This document shows, piece after piece, positions 1-10,052 of a DNA stretch of 64,000 bases. The stretch's first letter is position 1, and each line of letters begins with the position of its first letter. The stretch comes from Silvimonas iriomotensis (GTDB taxonomy: Bacteria > Pseudomonadota > Gammaproteobacteria > Burkholderiales > Chitinibacteraceae): the NCBI RefSeq assembly GCF_014645535.1, contig NZ_BMLX01000006.1, positions 163,082 through 227,081 of the forward strand, written 5' to 3'. The position numbers were made by a program, and so were the translations under genes. The notes below the pieces were generated by a model. It did no database searches. It was not told the origin of the DNA and worked only from the letters and a program-made list of their open reading frames with translations.

Positions 1-367
1 CAGCTTCAATGGCGTGGATATAAGCCAGCACGATATCCACCGTACCCACCACGTTGAATGCCGCGACAAACAACCAGAACAACAGCCGCTTTCTGGCGGT
101 GAGCAAGGCCAGCAGTGCCAGCAGGCCTGTGGTCAGGTCGCCATATCCCGCCGGTATGGCAAAGCTGGCCGGCAGATCCGGGCTGACCATGCCGGGCAGC
201 ATGAAAGCCAGGCCAAAGAAGCGAAAGCTGTGCAGGGTGGCGATGGCGCGTTGCGCATCAAAAGTTGTCAGTGATTTGAGCCAGGGCCAGATATAGGCGC
301 CAAAACACGTCAACCACACCACGTAACCGAGGATGAGATGCAAGCGAAAGATCGTTTCCGGTGACAT
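1..367 (-). CDS. Partial membrane protein, paralogue of its neighbour
   Basis: The gene reads leftward and runs off the window, so only its first 122 codons are visible. It starts with ATG at 367 behind a strong GCAGGAGGC ribosome site. The visible protein is very hydrophobic, with three to four likely membrane spans. Residues from about 48 to 115 resemble a stretch of the protein at 416-1252: both have an aromatic-R-x-F-G segment, a PAG-x-GD-x-x-TGL block and a later G-x-x-D-x-x-LA motif. It begins 48 nt after the neighbour's stop on the same strand, so the two are probably cotranscribed. No function is recognised. Confidence 0.75.
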   Translation of the reverse strand, partial: MSPETIFRLHLILGYVVWLTCFGAYIWPWLKSLTTFDAQRAIATLHSFRFFGLAFMLPGMVSPDLPASFAIPAGYGDLTTGLLALLALLTARKRLLFWLFVAAFNVVGTVDIVLAYIHAIEA

Positions 368-415
368 ATTGCCTCCTGCAAAAAGGGTCTTGAGCATGAA
401 CGGGGGAAGACGGTT

Positions 416-1252
416 TCAGCCGCTTGAACGGCGCAGCAACTGCCGTAACGAGAGTGCGTGCAACAAGATGGAGCCCGGCACGACAAACGCCGGGGTGAGC
501 ACGTAGGGGTACAGCCCGGCGTTCAGGCTGGGCGCATCGGGGGCAATCAATTGAAAGCGGCCCGGGGCCGTGACCATGCCCAGCGCCACGGCAAGCGCAA
601 AATCAGCCAGCCCGAACAGATTCCAGAGGATGCCTGCCTTGCGCCCGCGCGCCGAGCCACTGGCCAGGGCAATGGCCGCCGGCACCGCAAACAGGCCGGT
701 CAGCACATCACCAGTGCCAGCTGGCAATGCATCCAGACTGTCCAGTTGGCCATGCAGCCAGGCCGCCAGAGCCCAACCGCCGAAGATGCGATAAAACTGC
801 AGCGCCACCAGCCAGGATAACGGCATGGCGTCCAGCACTTGCCCCACCCGCTTTGACGCCAGTAGCAACGGCAGCCCGACGATCAACGGCAGGAAGATCG
901 CCAATGGCAGCAAAGGCAATAGTGGCGGCGGCATGCGCAGCCGGAACACGCCATGAATGGCGGCGCTCCAGATCACCGCAAACCAGAGCATGTGCGGGAT
1001 CAGAATAGCCAGCCAGGTGTTGCGGCGCTGAGCCGGCGTCAGCGCAGTGCGCTCAAGTGCCAGCCACAAGCCCAGCGCAATCAGGATTTGCGCAACGACC
1101 TGATGCGCTGTGGTCTGAAAGCCGCTGGAGGGGATCACGGGTTGCCAGTACATCACCCCGATCCACAACAGGGTCAGCGGTGCAGCCCAGAACAGGCTGC
1201 GCCATGCCGGGGCCGGCGCAATGGCAGAAGCATAAGTGGTGGACGCATTCAT
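416..1252 (-). CDS. Hypothetical multi-pass membrane protein (278 aa)
   Basis: An integral membrane protein with about seven to eight hydrophobic spans and no recognised family. A block near residues 170-230 (PAGTGDVLTGL followed by WNLFGLADFALA) is shared in outline with the partial protein encoded next downstream at 1-367, so the pair look like diverged copies. The start ATG lies at 1252. It faces away from the LysR-type regulator at 1385 across a 132-bp divergent region, an arrangement in which the regulator often controls the neighbour. Function unknown; small-molecule transport or sensing are only possibilities. Confidence 0.75.
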   Translation of the reverse strand: MNASTTYASAIAPAPAWRSLFWAAPLTLLWIGVMYWQPVIPSSGFQTTAHQVVAQILIALGLWLALERTALTPAQRRNTWLAILIPHMLWFAVIWSAAIHGVFRLRMPPPLLPLLPLAIFLPLIVGLPLLLASKRVGQVLDAMPLSWLVALQFYRIFGGWALAAWLHGQLDSLDALPAGTGDVLTGLFAVPAAIALASGSARGRKAGILWNLFGLADFALAVALGMVTAPGRFQLIAPDAPSLNAGLYPYVLTPAFVVPGSILLHALSLRQLLRRSSG

Positions 1253-1384
1253 CAGCGGTTCTCCTGACGGGCTTGCAGTGGATACCAGGGCCGGTGCGCG
1301 GGGCCTAATCCCATGTCATCGGCATGCACGTTAGGTGTACCATCGATGCGCGCAAGCGACTATTCATCACAATGTTGACGGGCT

Positions 1385-2308
1385 ATGAAGCAAAACTTCA
1401 CGGTCAGACAAGGTGCGCTTGATGGTGTGGAAGCGTTCCTGTGCGTTGCCAGACATCGCAATTTTCGCAAGGCCGCAGCAGAGCTTGGGGTCACGCCTTC
1501 TGCCATCAGCCAGGCAGTGCGTCTGCTGGAAGAGCGCATTGGCGCCACGCTGTTCGTGCGCACTACGCGCAGCGTCGGGTTGACGGAGGCCGGCGAGCGG
1601 TTTTTATCCCGCGCCCGGCCCGCGTTTGAAGAACTGGTCGCCGCACGTGACATGGCCCGTGAACTGGGTCAGCGCCCGACTGGTTTGTTGCGGCTGTCGG
1701 TGCCGCGCGCCATCGTGCCGCTGTTGCTGGAGCCTTTGCTTGCTTCGTTCCACCAGGCATATCCGGAGGTTGAAGTCGAGATTGCCGCCAGCAAAGAGGT
1801 GGTCGACCTGGCCGCCGAAGGCTTTGATGCCGCCATCCGCATGGGCCAACTGGTGGATGCCGATCTGGTCGCCCTGCCGCTGACACTGCCGTTCCCGCTC
1901 GTGGTCGTCGGCAGCCCCGCTTATTTTGAGAAGCACACCCCGCCAACGCACACGGATGATCTGCGCGAGCACGCGTGCCTGCGCTGGCGTCGCTCCAGCG
2001 GGGCGATGGCAACCTGGTCTTTCACCCATCACGCGCAAACGACCGACATTGCCGTAACCGGACCGCTGATCGTCAGCGATTTTCCCGCCCTGCTGGGTGC
2101 CGCGCTGGAGGGGATCGGGCTGGCGCAACTGCCTGAGCCCATGGTAGCGGACGCAATCAAGACCGGGCAGCTGGTTCAGGTGCTGCATGCGTACTCGCCC
2201 ATGCTGCCAGGCGTGTTTCTGTGCTACCCCGACCGACGGCAGGTCATGCCCAAACTGCGGGCCTTCATTGATCACGTGAAGGCGCGGCGCGACCCTGAAA
2301 TGAAGTAA
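1385..2308 (+). CDS. LysR-family transcriptional regulator
   Basis: A 307-aa LysR-type regulator. Residues about 13-72 form the winged helix-turn-helix (FRKAAAELGVTPSAISQAVR, then ERIGATLFVRTTR), and residues about 100-300 form the periplasmic-binding-protein-like effector domain. The LAAEGFDAAIRMG segment and the preference for an RTTR wing place it near the CrgA/AaeR-like group common in proteobacteria. It is divergent from the membrane protein genes at 1-1252, its most likely target. The effector cannot be told from sequence. An AT-rich inverted repeat (GTAAAAC at 2305-2311, GTTTTAC at 2334-2340) follows the stop and may end the transcript. Confidence 0.9.
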   Translation: MKQNFTVRQGALDGVEAFLCVARHRNFRKAAAELGVTPSAISQAVRLLEERIGATLFVRTTRSVGLTEAGERFLSRARPAFEELVAARDMARELGQRPTGLLRLSVPRAIVPLLLEPLLASFHQAYPEVEVEIAASKEVVDLAAEGFDAAIRMGQLVDADLVALPLTLPFPLVVVGSPAYFEKHTPPTHTDDLREHACLRWRRSSGAMATWSFTHHAQTTDIAVTGPLIVSDFPALLGAALEGIGLAQLPEPMVADAIKTGQLVQVLHAYSPMLPGVFLCYPDRRQVMPKLRAFIDHVKARRDPEMK

Positions 2309-2340
2309 AACTACATAAAATGTGAATTTTGCCGTTTTAC
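2305..2340 (+). terminator. AT-rich inverted repeat after the LysR gene
   Basis: GTAAAAC at 2305-2311 pairs with GTTTTAC at 2334-2340, with an inner AAAAT/ATTTT pair between them. It overlaps the stop codon of the regulator. There is no GC-rich stem, so activity as a terminator is doubtful. The rest of the 278-bp gap to mlaF shows no gene; a TAAAAT -10-like word sits at 2544-2549. Confidence 0.25.
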
Positions 2341-2586
2341 CGTCAATCGGGCACTTGATGCTCAGGCAAACCGCAAAAAGCAGCAAAAACGTGACCCTTT
2401 GTCAGGCCAGCGTAGCCGGAATCTGATTAACACCGACAATTCACCGTTTTCTGGCTGTCCTCTCTCTGTCGAGCGATGCACAACCAGGACCTGTTACACG
2501 TCATGACATGTTCATAGGACTGGCGGCAAAGCCGCTTTCAACCTAAAATAGACAGCCTTTGTACTCATCAGTCTAACCAGGCCCGC

Positions 2587-3396
2587 ATGACATCCCCGCT
2601 TGTTCAGCTCGACCGGGTTCGCTTTGGCTATTCCGACCGCGACATTCTCACCGATGTATCGCTGACGATCGCGCGCGGCCAGATGGTGGCGATCATGGGC
2701 GGCTCGGGCTCCGGCAAGACCACCTTGCTGCGGCTGATCGGCGGTCAGGTCAAGGCTCAGTCCGGCTCGGTCATGGTAGATGGTGAAGACGTCGGCACGC
2801 TTTCCGAAAGCCGTATGTACGCCATGCGCCGCAAGCTCGGAATGCTGTTCCAGTTCGGCGCGCTGTTTACCGATCTGTCGGTCTACGACAACGTGGCTTT
2901 CCCCCTGCGGGAGCGCACCAACCTGCCAGAGACCGTCGTCCGCGATCTGGTGTTGATGAAGCTGCAGGCCGTGGGCCTGCGCGGTGCAGCCAGCCTGATG
3001 CCGTTTGAACTGTCGGGCGGTATGGCACGCCGGGTTGCACTGGCCCGCGCCATTGCGCTGGACCCGATGCTGATGATGTACGACGAGCCCTTTACCGGGC
3101 TGGACCCGATTTCCCTGTCCACCATTGGCCAGCTGGTGCGTGAACTGAACGACGCGCTGGGTGCGGCCTCGATCATCGTCACGCACGATGTCGCAGAGTC
3201 TCTGGCGCTGGTGGACTATGTGTATTTCCTCTCCGGAGGTCGCGTGGTGGGCCAGGGTACGCCGGATCAAATCCGCGCGTCGACCGAGCCCTTTATCAAA
3301 CAGTTCATTAATGGTGAACGTGACGGCCCGTTGCCGTTCCACAAACCGGCGCCCGATTACGCGCTTGATCTGGGACTGGAGCAGCCGCATGACTGA
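2587..3396 (+). CDS. mlaF: Phospholipid transport ABC ATPase MlaF
   Basis: The ATPase of the Mla system, which moves phospholipids between inner and outer membranes to keep outer-membrane lipid asymmetry. The 269-aa protein has Walker A GGSGSGKTT at residues 38-46, the ABC signature LSGGM at 142-146, Walker B MLMMYDEP at 161-168 and a switch histidine in VTHD. The Q-loop region reads LFQFGALFTDLSV, which is characteristic of the MlaF/Mkl group. It heads a tight operon mlaF-E-D-C-B and overlaps mlaE by 8 nt. Start is ATG at 2587. Confidence 0.97.
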   Translation: MTSPLVQLDRVRFGYSDRDILTDVSLTIARGQMVAIMGGSGSGKTTLLRLIGGQVKAQSGSVMVDGEDVGTLSESRMYAMRRKLGMLFQFGALFTDLSVYDNVAFPLRERTNLPETVVRDLVLMKLQAVGLRGAASLMPFELSGGMARRVALARAIALDPMLMMYDEPFTGLDPISLSTIGQLVRELNDALGAASIIVTHDVAESLALVDYVYFLSGGRVVGQGTPDQIRASTEPFIKQFINGERDGPLPFHKPAPDYALDLGLEQPHD

Positions 3397-4195
3397 TCGT
3401 ACTGGCAACATTCTGGTCCGGTTTTTTTCGGCCATTGGCCAGCCGTTTACCAATGCATTTATCAAGACCGGTTTTGCCGGCCGCTTTTTGTTTTCGGTAC
3501 TGCGCCACTCGCCCACCGCACTGACGCGATTCCGTCTGACCATGCGCGAGATCTGGTTTGCCGGCGTGCTGTCGGTGCTGATCATCGTGGTCTCCGGCCT
3601 GTTTGTGGGTATGGTGCTGGCCTTGCAGGGCTATGACACGCTGAGCCGCTTTGGCGCCTCATCCGCGCTGGGTGTGCTGGTGGCTTTGTCGCTGGTGCGT
3701 GAACTGGGTCCGGTGGTGGGCGCGTTGTTGTTTGCCAGCCGGGCGGGGTCGGCCATTACGGCGGAAATCGGCCTGATGAAGGCCACAGAGCAGTTGTCTG
3801 CCATGGAAATGATGGCGGTCAACCCGATTGCCCGCGTGGTGGTGCCCAAGTTCTGGGGCGGGGTGATTTCCATGCCGCTGCTGGCAGCCATGTTCAGTGC
3901 CATGGGCATCATTGGCGGTTATCTGGTTGGCGTGCAGTTGCTGGGGCTTGATTCCGGCATCTTCTGGTCGCAAATGCAAAGCTCGGTGGATCTGCGTTTT
4001 GATGTCATGAACGGCGTGATCAAGAGCATTGCATTCGGTATCGCGGTGTCGCTGATTGCGGTGTTTGAAGGGTATGACGCACCACCGACGGCCGAAGGCG
4101 TGTCGGGCGCGACCACCCGCACTGTGGTGATTTCGGCTTTGGTTATTCTTGGTCTGGATGTGATCCTGACCGCATTCATGTTCCGGGGAATCTGA
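3389..4195 (+). CDS. mlaE: Phospholipid transport permease MlaE
   Basis: Inner-membrane permease of the Mla lipid transporter (268 aa). It is a MlaE/DUF140-family protein with about five to six hydrophobic spans and the family's conserved stretches: LSLVRELGPVVGALLFASRAGSA and EIGLMKATEQLSAMEMM. The start ATG at 3389 overlaps the end of mlaF by 8 nt; an upstream in-frame extension exists but reads through mlaF and lacks family similarity. The stop overlaps the start of mlaD by one base (TGATG), pointing to translational coupling. Confidence 0.97.
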   Translation: MTDRTGNILVRFFSAIGQPFTNAFIKTGFAGRFLFSVLRHSPTALTRFRLTMREIWFAGVLSVLIIVVSGLFVGMVLALQGYDTLSRFGASSALGVLVALSLVRELGPVVGALLFASRAGSAITAEIGLMKATEQLSAMEMMAVNPIARVVVPKFWGGVISMPLLAAMFSAMGIIGGYLVGVQLLGLDSGIFWSQMQSSVDLRFDVMNGVIKSIAFGIAVSLIAVFEGYDAPPTAEGVSGATTRTVVISALVILGLDVILTAFMFRGI

Positions 4196-4680
4196 TGAAA
4201 CGAGGCATGCTCGACTTCTGGGTCGGTCTGTTTATTGCCGCTGGGGTGGTTGCCATATTGTTCCTGGCTTTGCGCGTCAGCAGCCAGAGCGCCCTGCCCG
4301 CACGCTCGACCTACACGGTGACGGCCAATTTCGACAACATTGGCGGCCTGAAAGTGCGCGCCCCCGTTAAAAGTGCCGGGGTGGTCGTGGGACGGGTCAC
4401 AAACATCGAACTGGATACCTCCCGTTACGTGGCCAGAGTGACCATGGCGCTGGATAATCACTATCATTTCAGTCGTGATTCCTCGGCTGAAATCCTGACG
4501 TCGGGCCTGCTGGGCGAACAATACATCGGTATTACGCCGGGGGCCGACGACAAGATGCTGACCGCAGGCAGTACGTTCAAACTGACCTCGTCGGCCATTG
4601 TGCTTGAACAATTGATCAGTCGCTTCCTGTTCTCCAAAGCAGAGGACAGCGGCGACAAAACAAACGCAGGAAACCAATAA
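4195..4680 (+). CDS. mlaD: Mla periplasmic substrate-binding MCE protein MlaD
   Basis: A 161-aa protein with one N-terminal membrane anchor (residues about 8-30) and a single MCE domain (about 36-120, with FDNIGGLKVRAPVKSAGVVVG and the LTSGLLGEQYIGI block). MlaD forms the hexameric lipid-binding ring on MlaE. Length and single MCE domain match the family norm. It starts on the ATG overlapping the mlaE stop and ends in TAATG, overlapping mlaC by one base. Confidence 0.97.
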   Translation: MKRGMLDFWVGLFIAAGVVAILFLALRVSSQSALPARSTYTVTANFDNIGGLKVRAPVKSAGVVVGRVTNIELDTSRYVARVTMALDNHYHFSRDSSAEILTSGLLGEQYIGITPGADDKMLTAGSTFKLTSSAIVLEQLISRFLFSKAEDSGDKTNAGNQ

Positions 4681-5300
4681 TGAACGTGCTCAAAAAATGG
4701 CTGGTGGCCTTGTGTGCCGCCGCACTGCTCCCCGCTGCCTTTGCTGCGGCCACCGATACGCCGGAACAGATTGTCCGCAACGTCAGCAAGGACGTGCTCG
4801 ACATCCTCAAGAAGGGCGAGAAGAATCCGGCCGCTGTGCGCGACCAGGTGGATGCCAAGCTGGTCCCGCTGGCCGACTTCAACCGCATGACCGCGCTGGC
4901 TGTGGGCCGCTACTGGAAGAGCGCAACGCCGGATCAACAAGCCGCGCTGACCAAAGAATTCCGCACCATGCTGGTTCGTACCTATCTGTCTGCACTGACC
5001 ATCTACAAGAATTCGTCGGTCGATGTGAAGGGCTCGCGCCCGGGTGATTCGGCAGATGAACAAACCGTGCAAACCGAAGTAAACCTGCCGGGCCAGAAGC
5101 CGATCGGTCTGGATTTCAACTTCGAGAAGGCCGATAACGGCTGGAAGGTGTACGACATCTCGGTTGAAGGCATCAGCTTTATCAACAGCCACCGCAACCA
5201 GTTTGGTACCGTGATCCGCAAGGACGGCATTGATGGCCTGATCCAGCAACTGGCCGCGCAAAACGCCAATGCCACCAAGAGCGGCTCTGCAGCCAAATGA
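4680..5300 (+). CDS. mlaC: Periplasmic phospholipid carrier MlaC
   Basis: A 206-aa exported protein of the Ttg2/MlaC family, the soluble shuttle that carries phospholipid across the periplasm between the MlaA and MlaFEDB complexes. The N-terminus is a classic Sec signal peptide (about residues 1-22, ending AFA|AA). The family core is visible as FNRMTALAVGRYWKSAT, then FRTMLVRTYLSAL and a late WKVYDISVEGIS followed by R-x-QFGTVI. It overlaps mlaB by 4 nt (ATGA). Confidence 0.96.
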   Translation: MNVLKKWLVALCAAALLPAAFAAATDTPEQIVRNVSKDVLDILKKGEKNPAAVRDQVDAKLVPLADFNRMTALAVGRYWKSATPDQQAALTKEFRTMLVRTYLSALTIYKNSSVDVKGSRPGDSADEQTVQTEVNLPGQKPIGLDFNFEKADNGWKVYDISVEGISFINSHRNQFGTVIRKDGIDGLIQQLAAQNANATKSGSAAK

Positions 5301-5566
5301 GTACGTATACCGTCACAGGCAATCTCACGATGTTGACCGCCAGCGCGCAGCTGGCGGCCTTCAAGTGGCCTGACGGCGCAAGCGAACTGACGCTCGACCT
5401 GACTCAGGTGGCCGAAGTGGATTCAGCCGCGGTGTCTGTATTGCTGCACTGGCAGCGTATGGCACAGGCCCGCAAGGCCCGGCTGGCGATCAACGGCATG
5501 CCCGTCTCACTGGCCGAACTGATACGGCTGTATGACGTGCAGACCCTGCTTCCTGTCGGTGCCTGA
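5297..5566 (+). CDS. mlaB: STAS-domain protein MlaB
   Basis: An 89-aa cytoplasmic STAS-domain protein, the small regulatory subunit that binds MlaF in the Mla ABC complex. The expected STAS pattern is visible: a hydrophobic strand LTLDLTQVAEVDSAAVSVLL carrying the D-S-A motif, followed by a helix and the strand ARLAINGMP. It starts 4 nt inside mlaC and is the last gene before a good terminator. Small STAS proteins are divergent; the assignment leans on operon position. Confidence 0.92.
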   Translation: MSTYTVTGNLTMLTASAQLAAFKWPDGASELTLDLTQVAEVDSAAVSVLLHWQRMAQARKARLAINGMPVSLAELIRLYDVQTLLPVGA

Positions 5567-5580
5567 GCAGTTTCGGCCCA

Positions 5581-5604
5581 ACCCCGCCACAGTGCGGGGT
5601 TTTT
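5581..5604 (+). terminator. Rho-independent terminator after mlaB
   Basis: A 7-bp GC-rich stem, ACCCCGC at 5581-5587 with GCGGGGT at 5594-5600, is followed at once by a T-run to 5604. It separates mlaFEDCB from mlaA. Confidence 0.85.
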
Positions 5605-5691
5605 GCTTTTCCTCATTGTCATAATCCTTTGCAACTCAGGCTGATAGCTTTGCAAGAAACCACTTACAATACAGCCCTGACTACTGAACCC

Positions 5692-6594
5692 ATGACCCGA
5701 TACCCGATCATGCGAAGACTCGTGCCCATTGCAGCCTTGCTGCTGACTGCCTGTGCCAGCCCCAAGAACAACTATGACCCGCTGGAACCCGTGAACCGCG
5801 GCATTTTCGTGGTCAACAACGTGGTTGACCGTGCCGTGGTCAAACCCGTTGCCACCGCGTATTCCAACTATGCGCCGGGCCCGGTCAAGCAAGGCACCAG
5901 CAACTTCTTTGGCAACATTGACGACCTGTTTTCTGCGCTGGGCTCTGTCCTGGAAGGCAACTTCAAGGACGCCGGCGTGAGCTTTGGTCGCGTGGCGGTC
6001 AACACCTCCATTGGTCTGCTGGGGATTTTCGACTGGGCCAGCGACATGAACATGCCCAAGCCGGATCAGGATCTGGGCCTGGCGCTGGGTCACTGGGGCA
6101 TTGGCTCCGGCCCGTACATCATGCTGCCGTTCCTTGGCCCGACCACGCTGCGCGATGCGGTTGATCCGACCGTGCGCTGGTTCTATGGTCCGGGCAGCTA
6201 TCTGAACACCACGGGCGAGCAGATCGCCTGGTCGGCGGTCGATGGCATCAACCTGCGCGCGCAAGTGCTGCCGCTGGATCAACTGATTGAGTCCCAGCCT
6301 GACCCTTATGCCTATATCCGCGACGCTTATCTGCAGCGCCGCTGGTACAAGGTCTATGACGGCAAGCCGCCGCACCCGCTGCAACTGGGCGATATCGATG
6401 ATGACGATGGCGCCGACGACGCGGCACCGGCTGCCAAACCTGCGGCCAGCGCCAGCGAACCGGCCGCTGCCGACAAGCCGGCTGCCGCAACCGAGACCCA
6501 GGCCAGCGCGGCACCGCAAGCGGTTGCGGCGTCCGCCGTCGCGGTCGAACCCGCAACAGCAGACGCTTCGGCCCCCGCAAAGGCAGAGCAGTGA
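5692..6594 (+). CDS. mlaA: Outer-membrane lipoprotein MlaA (VacJ)
   Basis: Outer-membrane partner of the Mla system that removes misplaced phospholipid from the outer leaflet. A short lipoprotein signal ends in the lipobox LLTAC. The VacJ domain follows (YDPLEPVNRGIFVVNNVVDR, then VNTSIGLLGIFDWAS and a GPYIMLPFLGPTTLRD block). The last 60 or so residues are an acidic patch (DIDDDDGADD) followed by an Ala/Pro-rich tail, not part of the conserved domain. No clear ribosome site decides between ATG 5692 and ATG 5710; both keep the lipobox. It has its own transcription unit after the 5581 terminator and overlaps the next gene by 4 nt. Confidence 0.94.
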   Translation: MTRYPIMRRLVPIAALLLTACASPKNNYDPLEPVNRGIFVVNNVVDRAVVKPVATAYSNYAPGPVKQGTSNFFGNIDDLFSALGSVLEGNFKDAGVSFGRVAVNTSIGLLGIFDWASDMNMPKPDQDLGLALGHWGIGSGPYIMLPFLGPTTLRDAVDPTVRWFYGPGSYLNTTGEQIAWSAVDGINLRAQVLPLDQLIESQPDPYAYIRDAYLQRRWYKVYDGKPPHPLQLGDIDDDDGADDAAPAAKPAASASEPAAADKPAAATETQASAAPQAVAASAVAVEPATADASAPAKAEQ

Positions 6595-7499
6595 GCGCGA
6601 TCCAGTTCCAGAACGTCGTCAAGCATTACGGCGACCTGCAAGCCCTTAACGATGTCAGCTTCAATGTTGAGGAAGGCGATTTCTTTGCCCTGCTCGGCCC
6701 CAATGGCGCCGGCAAGACCACGCTGATCTCCATTCTTGGCGGACTGGCGCGCGCCACCAGCGGCCATGTGTCGATCATGGGGCGGGATGTCGTCACCGAT
6801 TACCGCAATGCGCGCCGCGCCGTGGGCATCGTGCCGCAGGAACTGGTGTTCGATCCGTTCTTCAACGTGCGGGAAACCCTGCGTTTTCAGTCCGGTTATT
6901 TCGGGCTCAAGCAGAACGATGCCTGGATTGACGAAATCCTGGAAAACCTGGGGCTGACCAATAAAGCCAACGCCAATATGCGGGCACTGTCTGGCGGCAT
7001 GAAACGCCGGGTGATGGTGGCGCAGGCGCTGGTGCATCGCCCGCCTGTCATTGTGCTGGACGAACCCACCGCCGGCGTGGACGTGGAACTGCGTCAGACC
7101 CTCTGGGCCTTTGTGCGTCGCCTCAATGAGCAAGGCCACACCATTGTGCTGACCACGCACTACCTGGAAGAAGCCGAAGAATTGTGCAATCGCATTGCCA
7201 TGCTCAAGCAAGGCCGGCTGATTGCACTGGAAGACAAAGCCAAGCTGATGAACCGTGGCAAGGCACGCACGCTGCGGGTCAGGCTGGCCAGCGGCAATCT
7301 GCCCATGAGCCTGGCTGAGCAGGTTCTGTCAGAAAAAGACGGCCAGTATGAACTGCGCCTTTCCGATCTTTCTGAAGTCGAAGGCATTCTGGAACAGATC
7401 CGCATGCACGGCGCCGCTTTGCGTGATGTCGAAATCGCCAAGCCGGATCTGGAAGATATCTTTGTCGAAATGATGCAAGGGCGTGGCGCCGCAGGCTGA
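6591..7499 (+). CDS. ABC exporter ATPase (YadG-like)
   Basis: A 302-aa ABC ATPase with Walker A GPNGAGKTT at residues 36-44, signature LSGGM near 132, Walker B VIVLDEP and the switch histidine in TTHYLEE. The GIVPQELVFDPFFNV Q-loop is characteristic of the YadG/CcmA-type drug and polysaccharide exporter ATPases. It starts with GTG overlapping the mlaA stop (GTGA) and is followed 6 nt later by its permease. The pair sits between mlaA and ibaG, as in many betaproteobacteria. The substrate is unknown; a link to envelope lipids is suggested only by context. Confidence 0.92.
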   Translation: MSAIQFQNVVKHYGDLQALNDVSFNVEEGDFFALLGPNGAGKTTLISILGGLARATSGHVSIMGRDVVTDYRNARRAVGIVPQELVFDPFFNVRETLRFQSGYFGLKQNDAWIDEILENLGLTNKANANMRALSGGMKRRVMVAQALVHRPPVIVLDEPTAGVDVELRQTLWAFVRRLNEQGHTIVLTTHYLEEAEELCNRIAMLKQGRLIALEDKAKLMNRGKARTLRVRLASGNLPMSLAEQVLSEKDGQYELRLSDLSEVEGILEQIRMHGAALRDVEIAKPDLEDIFVEMMQGRGAAG

Positions 7500-7505
7500 T
7501 GCCTG

Positions 7506-8288
7506 ATGCCCGCCCCGATGGAACACATCCCCATGCAAGGTTTTTCCACCCTTTTCTACAAAGAGTTGCTGCGGTTCTGGAAGGTGAGCTTTCAGACCGT
7601 GCTGGCGCCGATTCTGACGGCGCTGCTGTATCTCTTGATCTTCGCCCATGTGCTGGACGCCCACGTCGAGCCCTACCCCGGCGTGCGTTACACGGCCTTC
7701 CTGATTCCCGGGCTGGCCATGATGTCCATGCTGCAGAACGCGTTCTCCAACACGAGTTCCAGCATTATCCAGTCCAAGATCACCGGCAACCTGGTGTTCA
7801 TCTTGCTGCCGCCGTTGTCGCACTTCGAGTTTTTTGCAGCCTATGTGCTGGCCGCCGTGCTGCGCGGTATCGTGGTGGGCGCGGGCGTGTTGCTGGTGAC
7901 GCTGTTCTTTGCCATTCCGCCCATCCAGCATCCGCTGTGGGTCATCGTCTTTGCGCTGCTGGGCTCCAGCATCATGGCCATTCTGGGCCTGATCGCCGGT
8001 ATCTGGGCAGAGAAGTTTGATCAACTGGCCGCATTCCAGAACTTTCTGATCATGCCGCTGACCTTCCTGTCGGGCGTGTTCTACTCGATTCACAGCCTGC
8101 CGCCCTTCTGGCAAGGCGTGTCCAACTGGAATCCGGTGTTCTACGTGATTGACGGATTCCGTTACGGTTTCTTCGGCCAGGCTGATGTCTCACCATGGCT
8201 GAGCCTGTCCGTTGGCGGATTCACATTGCTGGCACTCGCCACACTGGGCTGGCAACTGATAAAATCCGGTTATAAATTAAGGCACTAG
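7506..8288 (+). CDS. ABC-2 type permease (YadH-like)
   Basis: A 260-aa ABC-2 family permease with about six membrane spans; the typical amphipathic N-terminal helix (FSTLFYKELLRFWK) precedes the first span. The ABC-2 signature region reads LIAGIWAEKFDQLAAFQNFLIMPLTFLSGVFYS, close to the YadH pattern. It is the membrane partner of the ATPase at 6591. The start could be ATG 7506, 7518 or 7533; the last fits the usual family N-terminus, while 7506 gives the tightest spacing to the ATPase. Confidence 0.9.
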   Translation: MPAPMEHIPMQGFSTLFYKELLRFWKVSFQTVLAPILTALLYLLIFAHVLDAHVEPYPGVRYTAFLIPGLAMMSMLQNAFSNTSSSIIQSKITGNLVFILLPPLSHFEFFAAYVLAAVLRGIVVGAGVLLVTLFFAIPPIQHPLWVIVFALLGSSIMAILGLIAGIWAEKFDQLAAFQNFLIMPLTFLSGVFYSIHSLPPFWQGVSNWNPVFYVIDGFRYGFFGQADVSPWLSLSVGGFTLLALATLGWQLIKSGYKLRH

Positions 8289-8307
8289 CCAGAAAGCAAA
8301 GATAGAC

Positions 8308-8547
8308 ATGACTCCCGAGCAAGTTCAAACCCTGCTGATCACCCGACTGGACGCCACTGTGGCCGAGGTCAAAGGTGATGGCCACCATTTCTACGCCCGC
8401 GTTGTTTCGCCCCGTTTTGAGGGCTTGGCACTGCTGGCGCGACACCGCCTTGTCAAAGAGGCCCTCAAGGATGTGATCGATTCTGGCGAGCTGCATGCGC
8501 TCTCGCTGGAAAAGACATCCACGCCGGCCGAATGGGCCGCGCTGTGA
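8308..8547 (+). CDS. ibaG: BolA-family protein IbaG
   Basis: A 79-aa BolA/IbaG-family protein. Such proteins bind monothiol glutaredoxins through shared iron-sulfur clusters. The BolA core is visible as VKGDGHHFYARVVSPRFEGLALLARHRLVKEAL followed by a short helix and the ELHALSL strand. Placement just upstream of murA matches ibaG in many proteobacteria. The end overlaps a small gene by 4 nt. Confidence 0.93.
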   Translation: MTPEQVQTLLITRLDATVAEVKGDGHHFYARVVSPRFEGLALLARHRLVKEALKDVIDSGELHALSLEKTSTPAEWAAL

Positions 8548-8720
8548 GCAGCGACAACCGCTTCAACCTCGATGGCATCAACGCCCACAAGGCGAAGATC
8601 GACGAGGCCATGCTGACCCAGCGCACCACGCGCGACCGTAGCACCCAGAAGCTGATCGCCCTCACCAACCTGCCCTGGCTGATTGCGCTGGTGGCCTGGT
8701 TGCTGTGGAAATACCTCTGA
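8544..8720 (+). CDS. Small single-span membrane protein
   Basis: A 58-aa protein if it starts at GTG 8544, which overlaps the ibaG stop as GTGA; an in-frame ATG at 8532 would add four residues. It is hydrophilic and charged over the first 40 residues and ends in one membrane span (LPWLIALVAWLLWKYL). Tight coupling to ibaG and an intact frame support a real gene. Family and function not recognised. Confidence 0.6.
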   Translation: MSSDNRFNLDGINAHKAKIDEAMLTQRTTRDRSTQKLIALTNLPWLIALVAWLLWKYL

Positions 8721-10051
<1,331 letters not shown>

Positions 10052-10052
<1 letters not shown>

